Assembly: GCA_017507285.1 (NCBI GenBank)
Contig: JAFWBF010000192.1
Coordinates: 1-26,427 of the forward strand
Direction of reading: 5' to 3'
DNA from: Bacteroidales bacterium
GTDB taxonomy: Bacteria; Bacteroidota; Bacteroidia; Bacteroidales; P3
DNA length: 26,427 nucleotides
Part shown: positions 1 to 5,696 of the stretch, in pieces
Layout: each line of letters opens with the position of its first letter
Position numbering within the stretch: the stretch's first letter is position 1
The notes under the pieces: generated by a model
Told to the model about the DNA's origin: nothing
Databases searched by the model: none
The model's input: only the letters and a program-made list of their open reading frames with translations
Position numbers and translations under genes: made by a program

Positions 1-372
1 ATAGGTTTCATTGCCTATCACATCGGTAGCGTTGGCGATAGCAAAGTAGTCCAAGGTGGCTATTATGCCCCACCCCTCATAGTTTGGAAGGTTATACTTC
101 AGCTTCATTCCAAAGTTGAAATGTAAACCGCGCAATGCCCCTCCCGAATATCTGCTGCCGGGCTTATAACGCATTGGCATATAGCCGTCCAATTTCATTA
201 TCTGCTCTTCGGCCAAATAGCCTACCGGCATGTTTCGCAACCCTAGGTGGAGCGAAAATTCAAAGCGTTTTGATTGTTCATCGTTGGTGGTTTTGTCTTG
301 TGCCATGGTACCACCCATCGCCATTACTGCCATCATCGTTAGGCAGGCAAGTTTTTTAAATCTGTTTTTCAT
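1..372 (-). CDS. Outer-membrane beta-barrel-like protein, 3' part cut by window edge
   Basis: The first 124 residues are visible and the frame is still open at base 1, so this is a partial gene. It begins with a signal peptide (MKNRFKKLACLTMMAVMAMG, then GTMAQ) and continues with aromatic/polar alternating strands of the outer-membrane beta-barrel type (for example LHFNFGMKLKYNL). It is a clear paralogue of the next gene upstream in transcription order (416-1288): the mature N-terminus QDKTTNDEQSKRFEFSLHLG is identical in both. The two genes are 43 bp apart and probably co-transcribed. The start is the ATG at 370-372, the first before the signal peptide. Known for the family: such proteins sit in the outer membrane and are often of unknown function. 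The substrate or partner cannot be inferred here. Confidence 0.8.
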   Translation of the reverse strand, partial: MKNRFKKLACLTMMAVMAMGGTMAQDKTTNDEQSKRFEFSLHLGLRNMPVGYLAEEQIMKLDGYMPMRYKPGSRYSGGALRGLHFNFGMKLKYNLPNYEGWGIIATLDYFAIANATDVIGNETY

Positions 373-1225
373 TTCTTTATTTATTATATATGTTTTATTA
401 CGGTATTATTCTCTGTTATAAATGAATACCCATACGAAGTACAAACAGCGAGGTTTTGAGCGGCTCATGGTTAAAGTGCTGGTCGGCAACTATGGTTTCA
501 TAATCCTTGAAATTGTTATCGCTGTTTCGTTCAACAGATTGTATGCTATAACTGCCCTTCACCGGTGCCCATCCCAGATTGTAGTAGTGCAACCCAAGGC
601 TCAACCTCTTCCATTTTATACCGGTGCCTATTTGGATAGCTACCGATAGTGCATTGTCGTAAGTTTCTACGTATATATATTTAGAGTTGAAGGTATAGAA
701 TTGCCACTTCAAATCTTCGGCCGCCGGAGCCGATTTTTCCAACATCTCTTCGTTGTCCTCCGGCCTGCCAATACCGATGTTTCTATTCTTTATCCGCCTA
801 TAGTTCAAACCTATTGCAGCTTCGGTCCAAAAGCTCATATTAGTGGTGAGATGCTTGTTGTAGTTCACACCCACCATCATAGGGACGTTTATATAACCAC
901 CATTTTTTGTATAGGTTATGTAGGTTTCGTTGCCTTCCACCTCTACACTATTGGTGATATAGAAGCGATCGGCGGTGGCAATAACAGCCCATCTGCCGGC
1001 ATCCCTAAGGTTGTACTTCAACTTCATACCAAAGCTGAGGTGGCAAAAATTGTATGCTCCCCCTCGGTATCGGCCGTAATGGTCGCTATACACTGGCTTA
1101 TAATCGTCCAGTTCCATTACCAGGTTATCGGCCAAAGGGCCTACCGGAATGTTTCGCAGCCCGAGGTGGAGCGAAAATTCAAAGCGTTTTGATTGTTCAT
1201 CGTTGGTGGTTTTGTCTTGTGCCAT
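245..1225. repeat. 62-bp identical stretch shared by the two barrel genes (245-306 and 1164-1225)
   Basis: Bases 245-306 and 1164-1225 are identical, 919 bp apart and in the same orientation. They encode the end of the signal peptide and the first mature residues of the two paralogous barrel genes. The rest of the genes has diverged much more. Confidence 0.85.
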
Positions 1226-1288
1226 AGCACCACCCATCGCCATCGCTGCCATAATAGATAGGCAGGCAAGTGTTCTAAATCTCTTCAT
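416..1288 (-). CDS. Outer-membrane beta-barrel protein, 290 aa
   Basis: The N-terminus is a signal peptide (basic MKRFR, hydrophobic core, cleavage probably at AMA|Q). The remainder is rich in alternating aromatic/polar strands (FCHLSFGMKLKYNL, WAVIATADRFYI, INVPMMVGVNYNKH, LSLGLHYYNLGW) and ends in a final strand LFVLRMGIHL, consistent with a small outer-membrane barrel of 10-12 strands. It lies downstream of three HU-related genes on the same strand and upstream of a truncated paralogue. The gap to the HU gene is 117 bp and contains an inverted repeat rather than an obvious promoter. No enzymatic or adhesin motif is visible, so a more specific function is not assigned. Confidence is high for a real exported gene and moderate for the barrel call. 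Confidence 0.82.
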   Translation of the reverse strand: MKRFRTLACLSIMAAMAMGGAMAQDKTTNDEQSKRFEFSLHLGLRNIPVGPLADNLVMELDDYKPVYSDHYGRYRGGAYNFCHLSFGMKLKYNLRDAGRWAVIATADRFYITNSVEVEGNETYITYTKNGGYINVPMMVGVNYNKHLTTNMSFWTEAAIGLNYRRIKNRNIGIGRPEDNEEMLEKSAPAAEDLKWQFYTFNSKYIYVETYDNALSVAIQIGTGIKWKRLSLGLHYYNLGWAPVKGSYSIQSVERNSDNNFKDYETIVADQHFNHEPLKTSLFVLRMGIHL

Positions 1289-1338
1289 CGTTTTTTCTAT
1301 GATGCTTTATTTATCAGTAATTAGTGTTTTTAAGTATC

Positions 1339-1375
1339 GGGACGCGACAGGCACTGTTGCTGCCCATCGCGTTCC
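1339..1375 (-). other. Intergenic hairpin between HU-related and barrel genes
   Basis: On the transcribed (minus) strand GGAACGCGA pairs with TCGCGTCCC (one A-C mismatch), and an inner GGCA/TGCC stem encloses a short loop. No U-run follows, so it does not look like a normal intrinsic terminator. It may be a processing site, attenuator or mRNA stabiliser between the HU genes and the downstream barrel genes. Confidence 0.5.
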
Positions 1376-1405
1376 GAAAAGTTTGTTTCATCCCATGCCG
1401 GAGGT

Positions 1406-1897
1406 TTATCCCACCAGGTCGCCGCCGCCACTTGGAGGAGGGGTGGTTCCGCCGCCGTTGTCGTCGCCGTTGTCGTCACCTTCTTCCTCGTCGTCATATT
1501 CGCCGTCGTAGTCGTAGATGTCTATCACTTCCATCGAAATCTTTTTGGCTTCGGCGCTAAGGTCGGGAGCCGGCGAGTATTGTATTCCAATACTTTTGAT
1601 TGTCGAAAGGTCGCATTCCTTTTTGGTATCCACGCTTTTTACCGAAATTTTCGGCATTATGCTGCCCAGCGGACCCAGGTCAACGATGTGGCCGCCCAAA
1701 AGGTCCTCCTTCACCACTTCCAAAAAGTTGCCCAACATGGACTTGGCATCGGCGGGGCTGAAGGTGCTTGCCGACTTTATTTCGTCCAATATTGCTTCCG
1801 ATGTTACACTGGCGTAGCTTACTCGCTTTACGGTGTATTGCACCTGTCCCTTTTTGGGTCCTACGCCTGCTTTGGTTTTTACTACTTGCATATCCAT
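1406..1897 (-). CDS. HU-related histone-like DNA-binding protein with acidic/proline tail
   Basis: A 163-aa protein. Residues about 1-120 resemble the Bacteroidetes HU-related family: an N-terminal strand region (KGQVQYTVKRVSYASVTSEA), a helix pair, then the HU-type turn GHIVDLGPLGSIMPKISVKS. The end is unusual: an Asp/Glu run (DYDGEYDDEEEGDDNGDD) followed by Gly/Pro/Thr residues. Known for the family: nucleoid-associated or sequence-tolerant DNA binding. An acidic tail is an addition that could weaken or tune DNA binding (inference). The start is fixed by a strong Shine-Dalgarno AGGAGG 6 nt upstream of ATG 1897; an in-frame ATG two codons later is less well placed. It is the third of three adjacent HU paralogues, 3 bp after the previous stop. 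Confidence 0.82.
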   Translation of the reverse strand: MDMQVVKTKAGVGPKKGQVQYTVKRVSYASVTSEAILDEIKSASTFSPADAKSMLGNFLEVVKEDLLGGHIVDLGPLGSIMPKISVKSVDTKKECDLSTIKSIGIQYSPAPDLSAEAKKISMEVIDIYDYDGEYDDEEEGDDNGDDNGGGTTPPPSGGGDLVG

Positions 1898-1900
1898 ACG

Positions 1901-2311
1901 TTACCTCCTTTTTTTGTTTGCATCTTTGGCCGGCGAAAATTCTGCAAATCCCGACTCTTTAATAGCTTCTTTCAACTCGGTGCAAGGGCGGAACCCTATG
2001 GTTACGCTTTGCACACAATTATTTACCGTGGCATCCTCTTCCTTGTCTACCAGCTTGGCCGTAACCTTGGGGTAGAAGGTGCCAAAACCATTGATATTCA
2101 CACTTTCGCCACTAAGCACATGGTAGCGAATTTGTTCCAAATAGGCTTGCAGCAACCCTTCGATGTCGGAGGGGCTGGAAGTGGTGCGCAGGGCAACGGT
2201 TTCGGTTGTTTTTTTCAAACTGCGCTTCTTGTGTCTTCGCAGTGAAATCATCCACTTATCTTCCTTGAAGACTTTTCGTTTTACGATTTCGTAAGTCAAG
2301 ACTTTTTTCAT
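1901..2311 (-). CDS. HU-related histone-like DNA-binding protein, basic
   Basis: A 136-aa protein with a strongly basic N-terminus (RRHKKRSLKKTTETVALRTT) and basic C-terminus (KDANKKRR). The middle carries the HU-type core: a helical segment (PSDIEGLLQAYLEQIRYHVL), then GESVNINGFGTFYPKVTAKL, matching the HU turn GxVxLxGFGTF. It is the middle gene of three adjacent paralogues, 27 bp after the one upstream and 3 bp before the one downstream. Unlike the downstream paralogue it has no acidic tail, so the pair differ strongly in charge. Known for the family: non-specific DNA bending or nucleoid packaging, or specialised regulators when present as extra copies. Which applies here is not visible. 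Confidence 0.8.
   Translation of the reverse strand: MKKVLTYEIVKRKVFKEDKWMISLRRHKKRSLKKTTETVALRTTSSPSDIEGLLQAYLEQIRYHVLSGESVNINGFGTFYPKVTAKLVDKEEDATVNNCVQSVTIGFRPCTELKEAIKESGFAEFSPAKDANKKRR
1903..1910 (-). promoter_or_regulatory. Strong Shine-Dalgarno overlapping the end of the upstream gene
   Basis: AAGGAGGT on the minus strand lies 6 nt before the ATG at 1897. The AGG AGG is also the last two codons (Arg-Arg) of the upstream HU gene and the following TAA is its stop. This arrangement suggests translational coupling. Such an SD is notable in Bacteroidetes, where most starts lack one. Confidence 0.75.
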
Positions 2312-2338
2312 ATAGAAAATATTTTGAGGGTTAATAAT

Positions 2339-2764
2339 TTATTTCTTTGTTTTTGAACGAGTTTCAGCGTCAAAAACTCTTTTATCCATAAGGTTTACAC
2401 CTGCTTTCTTTATTATCGCCATCAGCCTTTGCGAAGGTCTGAAAAGCATCCCCAACCCTTTGATGGAGTGCTGATTGACCTTTTCGGGCGAGTCCATTGC
2501 CGTCGAGCGGATGGTTGGGTAGAAGGCACCCAGCGAGTCCATCTTCACCACATCGCCGTTGGCAATGTGAGCACCAATGCAATCCTCCATGGCCCGAAGG
2601 TGCATAAGCACATCGGCCGGCGAGGCCGAGCACATCTTGGAAATCTCCTCGGCAAGGGTGTTCGTGTCTATATGATTGGTGTAGCACACCTTGGCCAGAT
2701 ACACATCCTTTACCGTCCCGTTGTGGTTCAATTTCTGTTTCTTACGTATATATCCTATCGACAT
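2339..2764 (-). CDS. HU-related histone-like DNA-binding protein, first of three
   Basis: A 141-aa protein beginning MSIGYIRKKQKLNHNGTVKD. The N-terminal strand region matches the HU-related family of Bacteroidetes (basic start, then VYLAKVCYTNHIDTNTLAEE). A helical part follows (SPADVLMHLRAMEDCIGAHI), then the HU turn GDVVKMDSLGAFYPTIRS and a C-terminal GLGMLFRPSQRLMAIIKKAG. The frame stays open upstream to 3256, but that extension is the low-complexity translation of repeat element A. The ATG at 2764 is chosen because homology to the two downstream paralogues begins there. No Shine-Dalgarno is visible. It heads a five-gene run whose nearest convincing promoter lies about 690 bp upstream, beyond the repeat. 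Confidence 0.8.
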   Translation of the reverse strand: MSIGYIRKKQKLNHNGTVKDVYLAKVCYTNHIDTNTLAEEISKMCSASPADVLMHLRAMEDCIGAHIANGDVVKMDSLGAFYPTIRSTAMDSPEKVNQHSIKGLGMLFRPSQRLMAIIKKAGVNLMDKRVFDAETRSKTKK

Positions 2765-2812
2765 CTCTTTGTTGTTTTTAGTTTCATAATTTATTTTGTT
2801 GTCAAATCGTTT

Positions 2813-2949
2813 CCCATCGTGGCAAATCGCATCCATCACAAACCCAAATGCGTTGTTCGAATCATTTTTGTGGGGCGAATGCGATTCGCCCCTACCATTT
2901 GCCCGTTGTGGCAAATCGCCTCCGCCCATATCCCAAATGCGTTGTTCGG
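2813..2949. repeat. 48-bp imperfect direct repeat flanking a palindrome
   Basis: 2813-2860 and 2902-2949 are imperfect direct copies at 89-bp offset. Shared blocks are GGCAAATCGC and CCCAAATGCGTTGTTCG. The 21-bp palindrome at 2872-2892 lies between them. The second copy runs into the first 23-bp unit of repeat element A. Confidence 0.6.
2872..2892. repeat. GGGGCGAAT palindrome
   Basis: GGGGCGAAT-GCG-ATTCGCCCC is a perfect 9-bp inverted repeat with a 3-base centre, followed by TACC. From memory, similar short GGGGCGAAT palindromes occur as intergenic repeats in many bacteria. A looser cousin (GGATTCAACTAGCCCCTAC) sits next to element B at about 24642-24660. Confidence 0.7.
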
Positions 2950-3517
2950 AAAGGGTGGTTGCCGTTGTGCTGATGTGGTGGTTGCCGTTGTTCGAAAAGG
3001 GTGGTTGCCGTTGTTCGGAAAGGGTGGATTGCAAATGCCATTTGCAACCCTTGCAGATGGCATTTGCAACCCTCGCAGATGGCATTTGCGACCCTTGCAG
3101 GTGGCATTTGCGCACCACCTCTTTCGAACATCGTTCACCACCACTTCCGAACATCGACCACCAGGGTTTCCGAACATCGTTCACCACCCTTTTCGAACGC
3201 CGACGGCAGATACTTCGAACGCCGACTATAGACGCTTCGAAGGCTGCCGGCACCACGGCCGTATCCGGCAGGCGGATTTCTCGAACATTGTATGTTATCT
3301 TCGGCCTCGCGGCAGATAGATATTTGCCTGTTTATCAATATTTCAATCAAAGTTTCATGCTTGCTTCTCCTCTATCAGTCCTCTCCCCTTCGGCACACGG
3401 GTGCCTACATCATCAAACTTTGTTTATCACTCTTCCGAAGTTGAACTTCGGACTGCAAAGATATGTATTTTTATCCAAACAAACAAAAAGTTTTTTCTTA
3501 AAAGTGATAACAAATTG
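2941..3517 (-). repeat. Structured repeat element A (23-bp and 22-bp unit arrays)
   Basis: Plus-strand order: four 23-bp units (2941-2963, 2964-2986, 2987-3009, 3010-3032) of the type GTTGTTCGGAAAGGGTGG plus TTGCC. Next come 22-bp units (3035-3056, 3057-3078, 3079-3100, partial fourth) of the type ATGGCATTTGCAACCCTTGC plus AG. After these, from about 3110, come roughly 23-bp units with TTCGAA or TTCCGAA cores in the opposite orientation (GTTCACCACCACTTCCGAAC). A unique segment ends at a Bacteroidetes promoter. The two 23-bp arms are complementary, so the whole can fold on itself. A homologous copy in inverted orientation lies at 24048-24610. All reading frames through it are low-complexity and not conserved in phase between copies, so I treat it as non-coding. 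Confidence 0.8.
3456..3487 (-). promoter_or_regulatory. Bacteroidetes-type promoter reading into element A and the HU genes
   Basis: On the minus strand TTTG (3484-3487) is followed after 20 nt by TATCTTTG (3456-3463), a full match to the TTTG / TAnnTTTG consensus. Transcription would start near 3449 and pass through element A before reaching the HU-related ATG at 2764. No comparable promoter is visible between element A and that ATG. Confidence 0.65.
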
Positions 3518-3624
3518 ATTTGAAACCATTTTCAAACAGTTTTCGGGGTTTAGTGCGGTCTTTTTTTCGGCCAAATGTATATAATTTTTATGGTATGTAG
3601 ATATATATTATATGGTGTAGGCAC

Positions 3625-3659
3625 AAAAAAAATGGGAAGCGACCTTTCGGCCACTTCCC
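3625..3659 (-). terminator. Intrinsic terminator of the redox operon
   Basis: The minus strand has an 11-bp stem GGGAAGTGGCC / GGTCGCTTCCC (two G-U pairs) closed by a GAAA tetraloop, then A and eight T. It lies 25 bp after the stop of reverse rubrerythrin and closes the eight-gene operon. Confidence 0.9.
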
Positions 3660-3684
3660 TCTGGTGTATAATTTAAAAAGGATG

Positions 3685-4227
3685 TTACTTCTTAAAATAT
3701 CGGTTGTACAAACCTTCGAAACCTTTACCATGACGGGCTTCGTCCTTAGCCATTTCATGAACAGTGTCGTGGATGGCATCAAGGTTGCGTTCTTTTGCAA
3801 TGCGGGCAATACGCATCTTGTCTTCGCAAGCACCGGCTTCGGCGTTCATACGTTTTTCAAGGTTTGTTTTGGTATCCCAAACACATTCGCCCAATAGTTC
3901 GGCAAATTTTGCACAGTGTTCGGCTTCTTCCCAAGCGTAGCGTTTGAAGGCTTCGGCTATTTCGGGATAACCTTCGCGGTCTGCTTGACGGCTCATAGCC
4001 AAATACATACCTACTTCGGTGGCTTCGCCCATAAAGTGAGCGTTAAGGTCTTTGATCATCTCTTCGCCGGTACCTTTGGCAATGCCTATCTCGTGTTCGG
4101 TAACGAAAGTAAGGGCAGCGTTTTCGTCAAGTTCTTTCCAAGTAACTTTTTGTTTACATTGTGGACAAATTTCTGGTGCGGGTGTTCCTTCATGAACATA
4201 TCCGCATATCGGACAACTGTATCTCAT
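3685..4227 (-). CDS. Reverse rubrerythrin (N-terminal rubredoxin, C-terminal diiron domain)
   Basis: A 180-aa protein. A rubredoxin-type site comes first (C5-x2-C8 and C21-x2-C24), then a four-helix diiron domain with carboxylate/histidine ligands in GEATEVGMY, WEEAEHCAKF and KDEARHGKGF. Ordinary rubrerythrin has the reverse domain order, as in the gene at 5697-6236. Known for the family: NADH- or rubredoxin-dependent reduction of hydrogen peroxide in the cytoplasm of anaerobes. It is the last gene of the operon, followed by a strong terminator. The 43-bp gap before it contains a PerR-box-like sequence, so it may have some separate control. The start ATG is directly before the first Cys motif. 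Confidence 0.92.
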   Translation of the reverse strand: MRYSCPICGYVHEGTPAPEICPQCKQKVTWKELDENAALTFVTEHEIGIAKGTGEEMIKDLNAHFMGEATEVGMYLAMSRQADREGYPEIAEAFKRYAWEEAEHCAKFAELLGECVWDTKTNLEKRMNAEAGACEDKMRIARIAKERNLDAIHDTVHEMAKDEARHGKGFEGLYNRYFKK

Positions 4228-4247
4228 TGTGTTAAGTATTTAATTGT

Positions 4248-4262
4248 TTGTAATTATTATGT
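4248..4262. promoter_or_regulatory. Possible second PerR box before reverse rubrerythrin
   Basis: TTGTAATTATTATGT agrees with the PerR consensus TTATAATnATTATAA at 12 of 15 positions, counting the free centre. It shares the 12-mer TTGTAATTATTA with the better site at 8229-8240. No TAnnTTTG element is visible immediately upstream, so an independent promoter is not supported and the match may be AT-rich chance. Confidence 0.35.
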
Positions 4263-4270
4263 TTAGTTAT

Positions 4271-4444
4271 TTATTGGGCCGGTTCCCATTTGCAACGCAC
4301 CGGCGATACTATTTTACCTTCTTCCTTCAAAGCCTTGAAAGCTTTGTCTATCTCTTTTCTGTCGGCCTGCAATGCCTTCTCCACTTCGCCTGCGCTCATT
4401 GGCTTGCCGGCGGCTTTCATTGCTTCTAAAACCTTTTCTTTCAT
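4271..4444 (-). CDS. Small winged-helix-like protein, 57 aa
   Basis: This short frame reads MKEKVLEAMKAAGKPMSAGE, then VEKALQADRKEIDKAFKALK and EEGKIVSPVRCKWEPAQ. The pattern (helix, GKPMSAGEV turn, helix, recognition-type helix, KEEGKIVSP wing) looks like a stripped-down winged-helix DNA-binding domain. It sits inside the operon between rubredoxin and reverse rubrerythrin, 43 bp before the latter and about 85 bp after the rubredoxin stop. Codon use matches its neighbours and the frame has a proper ATG and TAA. Known: small proteins of this kind are found beside rubrerythrin and Fur-family genes in Bacteroidetes (from memory). DNA binding is an inference from pattern only. Confidence 0.7.
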   Translation of the reverse strand: MKEKVLEAMKAAGKPMSAGEVEKALQADRKEIDKAFKALKEEGKIVSPVRCKWEPAQ

Positions 4445-4529
4445 AATCTTGTAGTTGTTTTAAAGAAACGGTGGTTGGCAAGGCCGGCTTGGGTCATGCC
4501 CCCACCGAATCCGGATACTAGTCATTTAA

Positions 4530-4691
4530 TTATTTTTCTTCGGCAAACTCATCTTTACCTACACCGCAAAGGGGGCATTGATAGTCGGCAGGAAGATCTT
4601 CCCATTTTGTTCCGGCAGCTATACCGTTGTCGGGGTCGCCGGCAGCTTCGTCGTATACGTATCCGCATACTTCACAAACATATTTTTTCAT
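4530..4691 (-). CDS. Rubredoxin
   Basis: A 53-aa protein, the standard rubredoxin size. It has the two chelating knuckles C6-x2-C9-GYVYDEAAGDPDNG and C39-PLC-G, plus the conserved Trp of KWEDLPADY. Known role: a small one-electron carrier with an Fe(Cys)4 centre, here presumably linking the flavin reductase to FprA and the rubrerythrins. It lies 15 bp after the PerR stop, inside the operon. The ATG at 4691 is the only reasonable start. Confidence 0.95.
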   Translation of the reverse strand: MKKYVCEVCGYVYDEAAGDPDNGIAAGTKWEDLPADYQCPLCGVGKDEFAEEK

Positions 4692-4706
4692 ATCAGTACG
4701 TTTATT

Positions 4707-5135
4707 TTATTTGTTATTAAAGTTCTTTTTCTTTGCACATTCTGCACAATATCCTCTGTGGTAGACATGAGTTTCCACGGCTTCGAAGCCTCTCAATCCA
4801 TCTTCCTGAGGGAATTCCACATCGCGGTCGAGGCTGATGTCGAACACTTCGTCGCACTCGAGGCAGCGGAAGTGGGCATGTCTTTGTTTGTAACCATCAA
4901 AGCGCACCTTCTTCTCGTCGATAGTAAGGCTTAGTATAGCACCCTTTTCGGCAAAGAGTTTGAGGGTGTTGTAAACCGTGGTCCTCGAAAGTGTGGGTAT
5001 TGCATCGTGCAAATCGTGGAATATATCATCGACGGTTGGATGGGTGCGATGTTCGAAGAGGTACTTCATTATCGCAATTCTCTGTACCGACGGTTTTATC
5101 CCGTTGTCTATCAGATATTGTCTTGCGTGGTTCAT
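4707..5135 (-). CDS. perR: Peroxide-sensing Fur-family repressor, PerR-like
   Basis: A 142-aa Fur-family protein. The N-terminal winged helix is residues 1-80 (TTVYNTLKLFAEKGAI). The structural zinc site is C91-x2-C94 and C130-x2-C133. Alignment by eye with Bacillus subtilis PerR puts the five regulatory metal ligands at H32 (HPTVDDIF), D80 (RFD), H86 and H88 (HAH) and D99. The Asp at the last position, where Fur proteins usually carry Glu, supports PerR over Fur. Known role: repression with Fe or Mn bound, with derepression when peroxide oxidises the ligand histidines. The gene lies in the middle of the peroxide-defence operon it probably controls, 17 bp after ferritin. A PerR-box-like palindrome lies at the operon promoter. 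Confidence 0.88.
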   Translation of the reverse strand: MNHARQYLIDNGIKPSVQRIAIMKYLFEHRTHPTVDDIFHDLHDAIPTLSRTTVYNTLKLFAEKGAILSLTIDEKKVRFDGYKQRHAHFRCLECDEVFDISLDRDVEFPQEDGLRGFEAVETHVYHRGYCAECAKKKNFNNK

Positions 5136-5152
5136 CGTTGTAGGATTTTACG

Positions 5153-5668
5153 TTAGTCCAATACGAGCGATGGAGCCGAGTACACGCGACCTGCCAATTC
5201 TTGATTAAGCATATACAAACCTTTTGGGTCGGAGCCGAAAAGTTCCATTTTGGTAATCAGGTCGTTGGCATTTGTTTCTTCTTCGCCTTGCTCTTTAATA
5301 AACCAGTCGAGGAATTGCATGGTGCGGAAGTCCTTCACCTCGTAGGCAGCGGCATATATTTTGTTTATCATCGATGTAACAAGTTGCTCATGAGCCAATC
5401 CGGCTTTCAGCACGTCCATATCGCAGCTAAACACCTTATCGGGCTTGCCTATGGCTTCGAGAGTTACCTTCTCACTATTGTTTTGCAAGAATTGGTAGAA
5501 AAGCATTGCGTGGTCGCGCTCTTCTTGAGCTTGTATTTTATACCAGTTGGCAAATCCGTCCAAACCTTTTGCTTCGAAATAATTGGCAAAATCCAGATAA
5601 AGATATGCCGAGTAAAATTCGTTGTTTATTTGTTCGTTCAACAGTCTTGAAACATTCTTATCAAACAT
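5153..5668 (-). CDS. Non-haem ferritin
   Basis: A 171-aa protein with the four-helix ferritin fold and ferroxidase ligands: E17 in NNEFYSAYLY, then QEERDHAMLFYQF, and the later EQGEEE helix. This matches bacterial FtnA in length and order. Known role: oxidation of Fe(II) and storage of Fe(III) in a 24-mer shell, which also limits Fenton chemistry. It lies between rubrerythrin and PerR in the operon. The start is supported by a good Shine-Dalgarno (AAGGAGG, 8 nt before the ATG at 5668), one of the few in this window, which may give high translation from an operon-internal position. Confidence 0.94.
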   Translation of the reverse strand: MFDKNVSRLLNEQINNEFYSAYLYLDFANYFEAKGLDGFANWYKIQAQEERDHAMLFYQFLQNNSEKVTLEAIGKPDKVFSCDMDVLKAGLAHEQLVTSMINKIYAAAYEVKDFRTMQFLDWFIKEQGEEETNANDLITKMELFGSDPKGLYMLNQELAGRVYSAPSLVLD

Positions 5669-5676
5669 TGTCAGTT

Positions 5677-5683
5677 CCTCCTT
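5677..5683 (-). promoter_or_regulatory. Shine-Dalgarno of ferritin
   Basis: AAGGAGG on the minus strand, 8 nt before the ferritin ATG. Most other genes in the window lack such a site. Confidence 0.75.
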
Positions 5684-5696
5684 TATATTTTATTGA

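Noticed and set aside
2941..3180. CRISPR-like array
   Set aside because: Units are 22-23 bp and directly adjacent, with no unique spacers, and no cas genes are present. They are tandem repeats.
2765..3256. Upstream extension of the HU-related frame and other long frames through element A and B
   Set aside because: All frames are open because the repeats lack stops. The translations are low-complexity, and the frames of A and B shift relative to each other, so selection for a protein is not seen.
4707..5135. Fur (iron uptake) in place of PerR
   Set aside because: The ligand position equivalent to B. subtilis Asp104 is Asp, and the gene lies in a peroxide-defence operon. Fur usually has Glu there.
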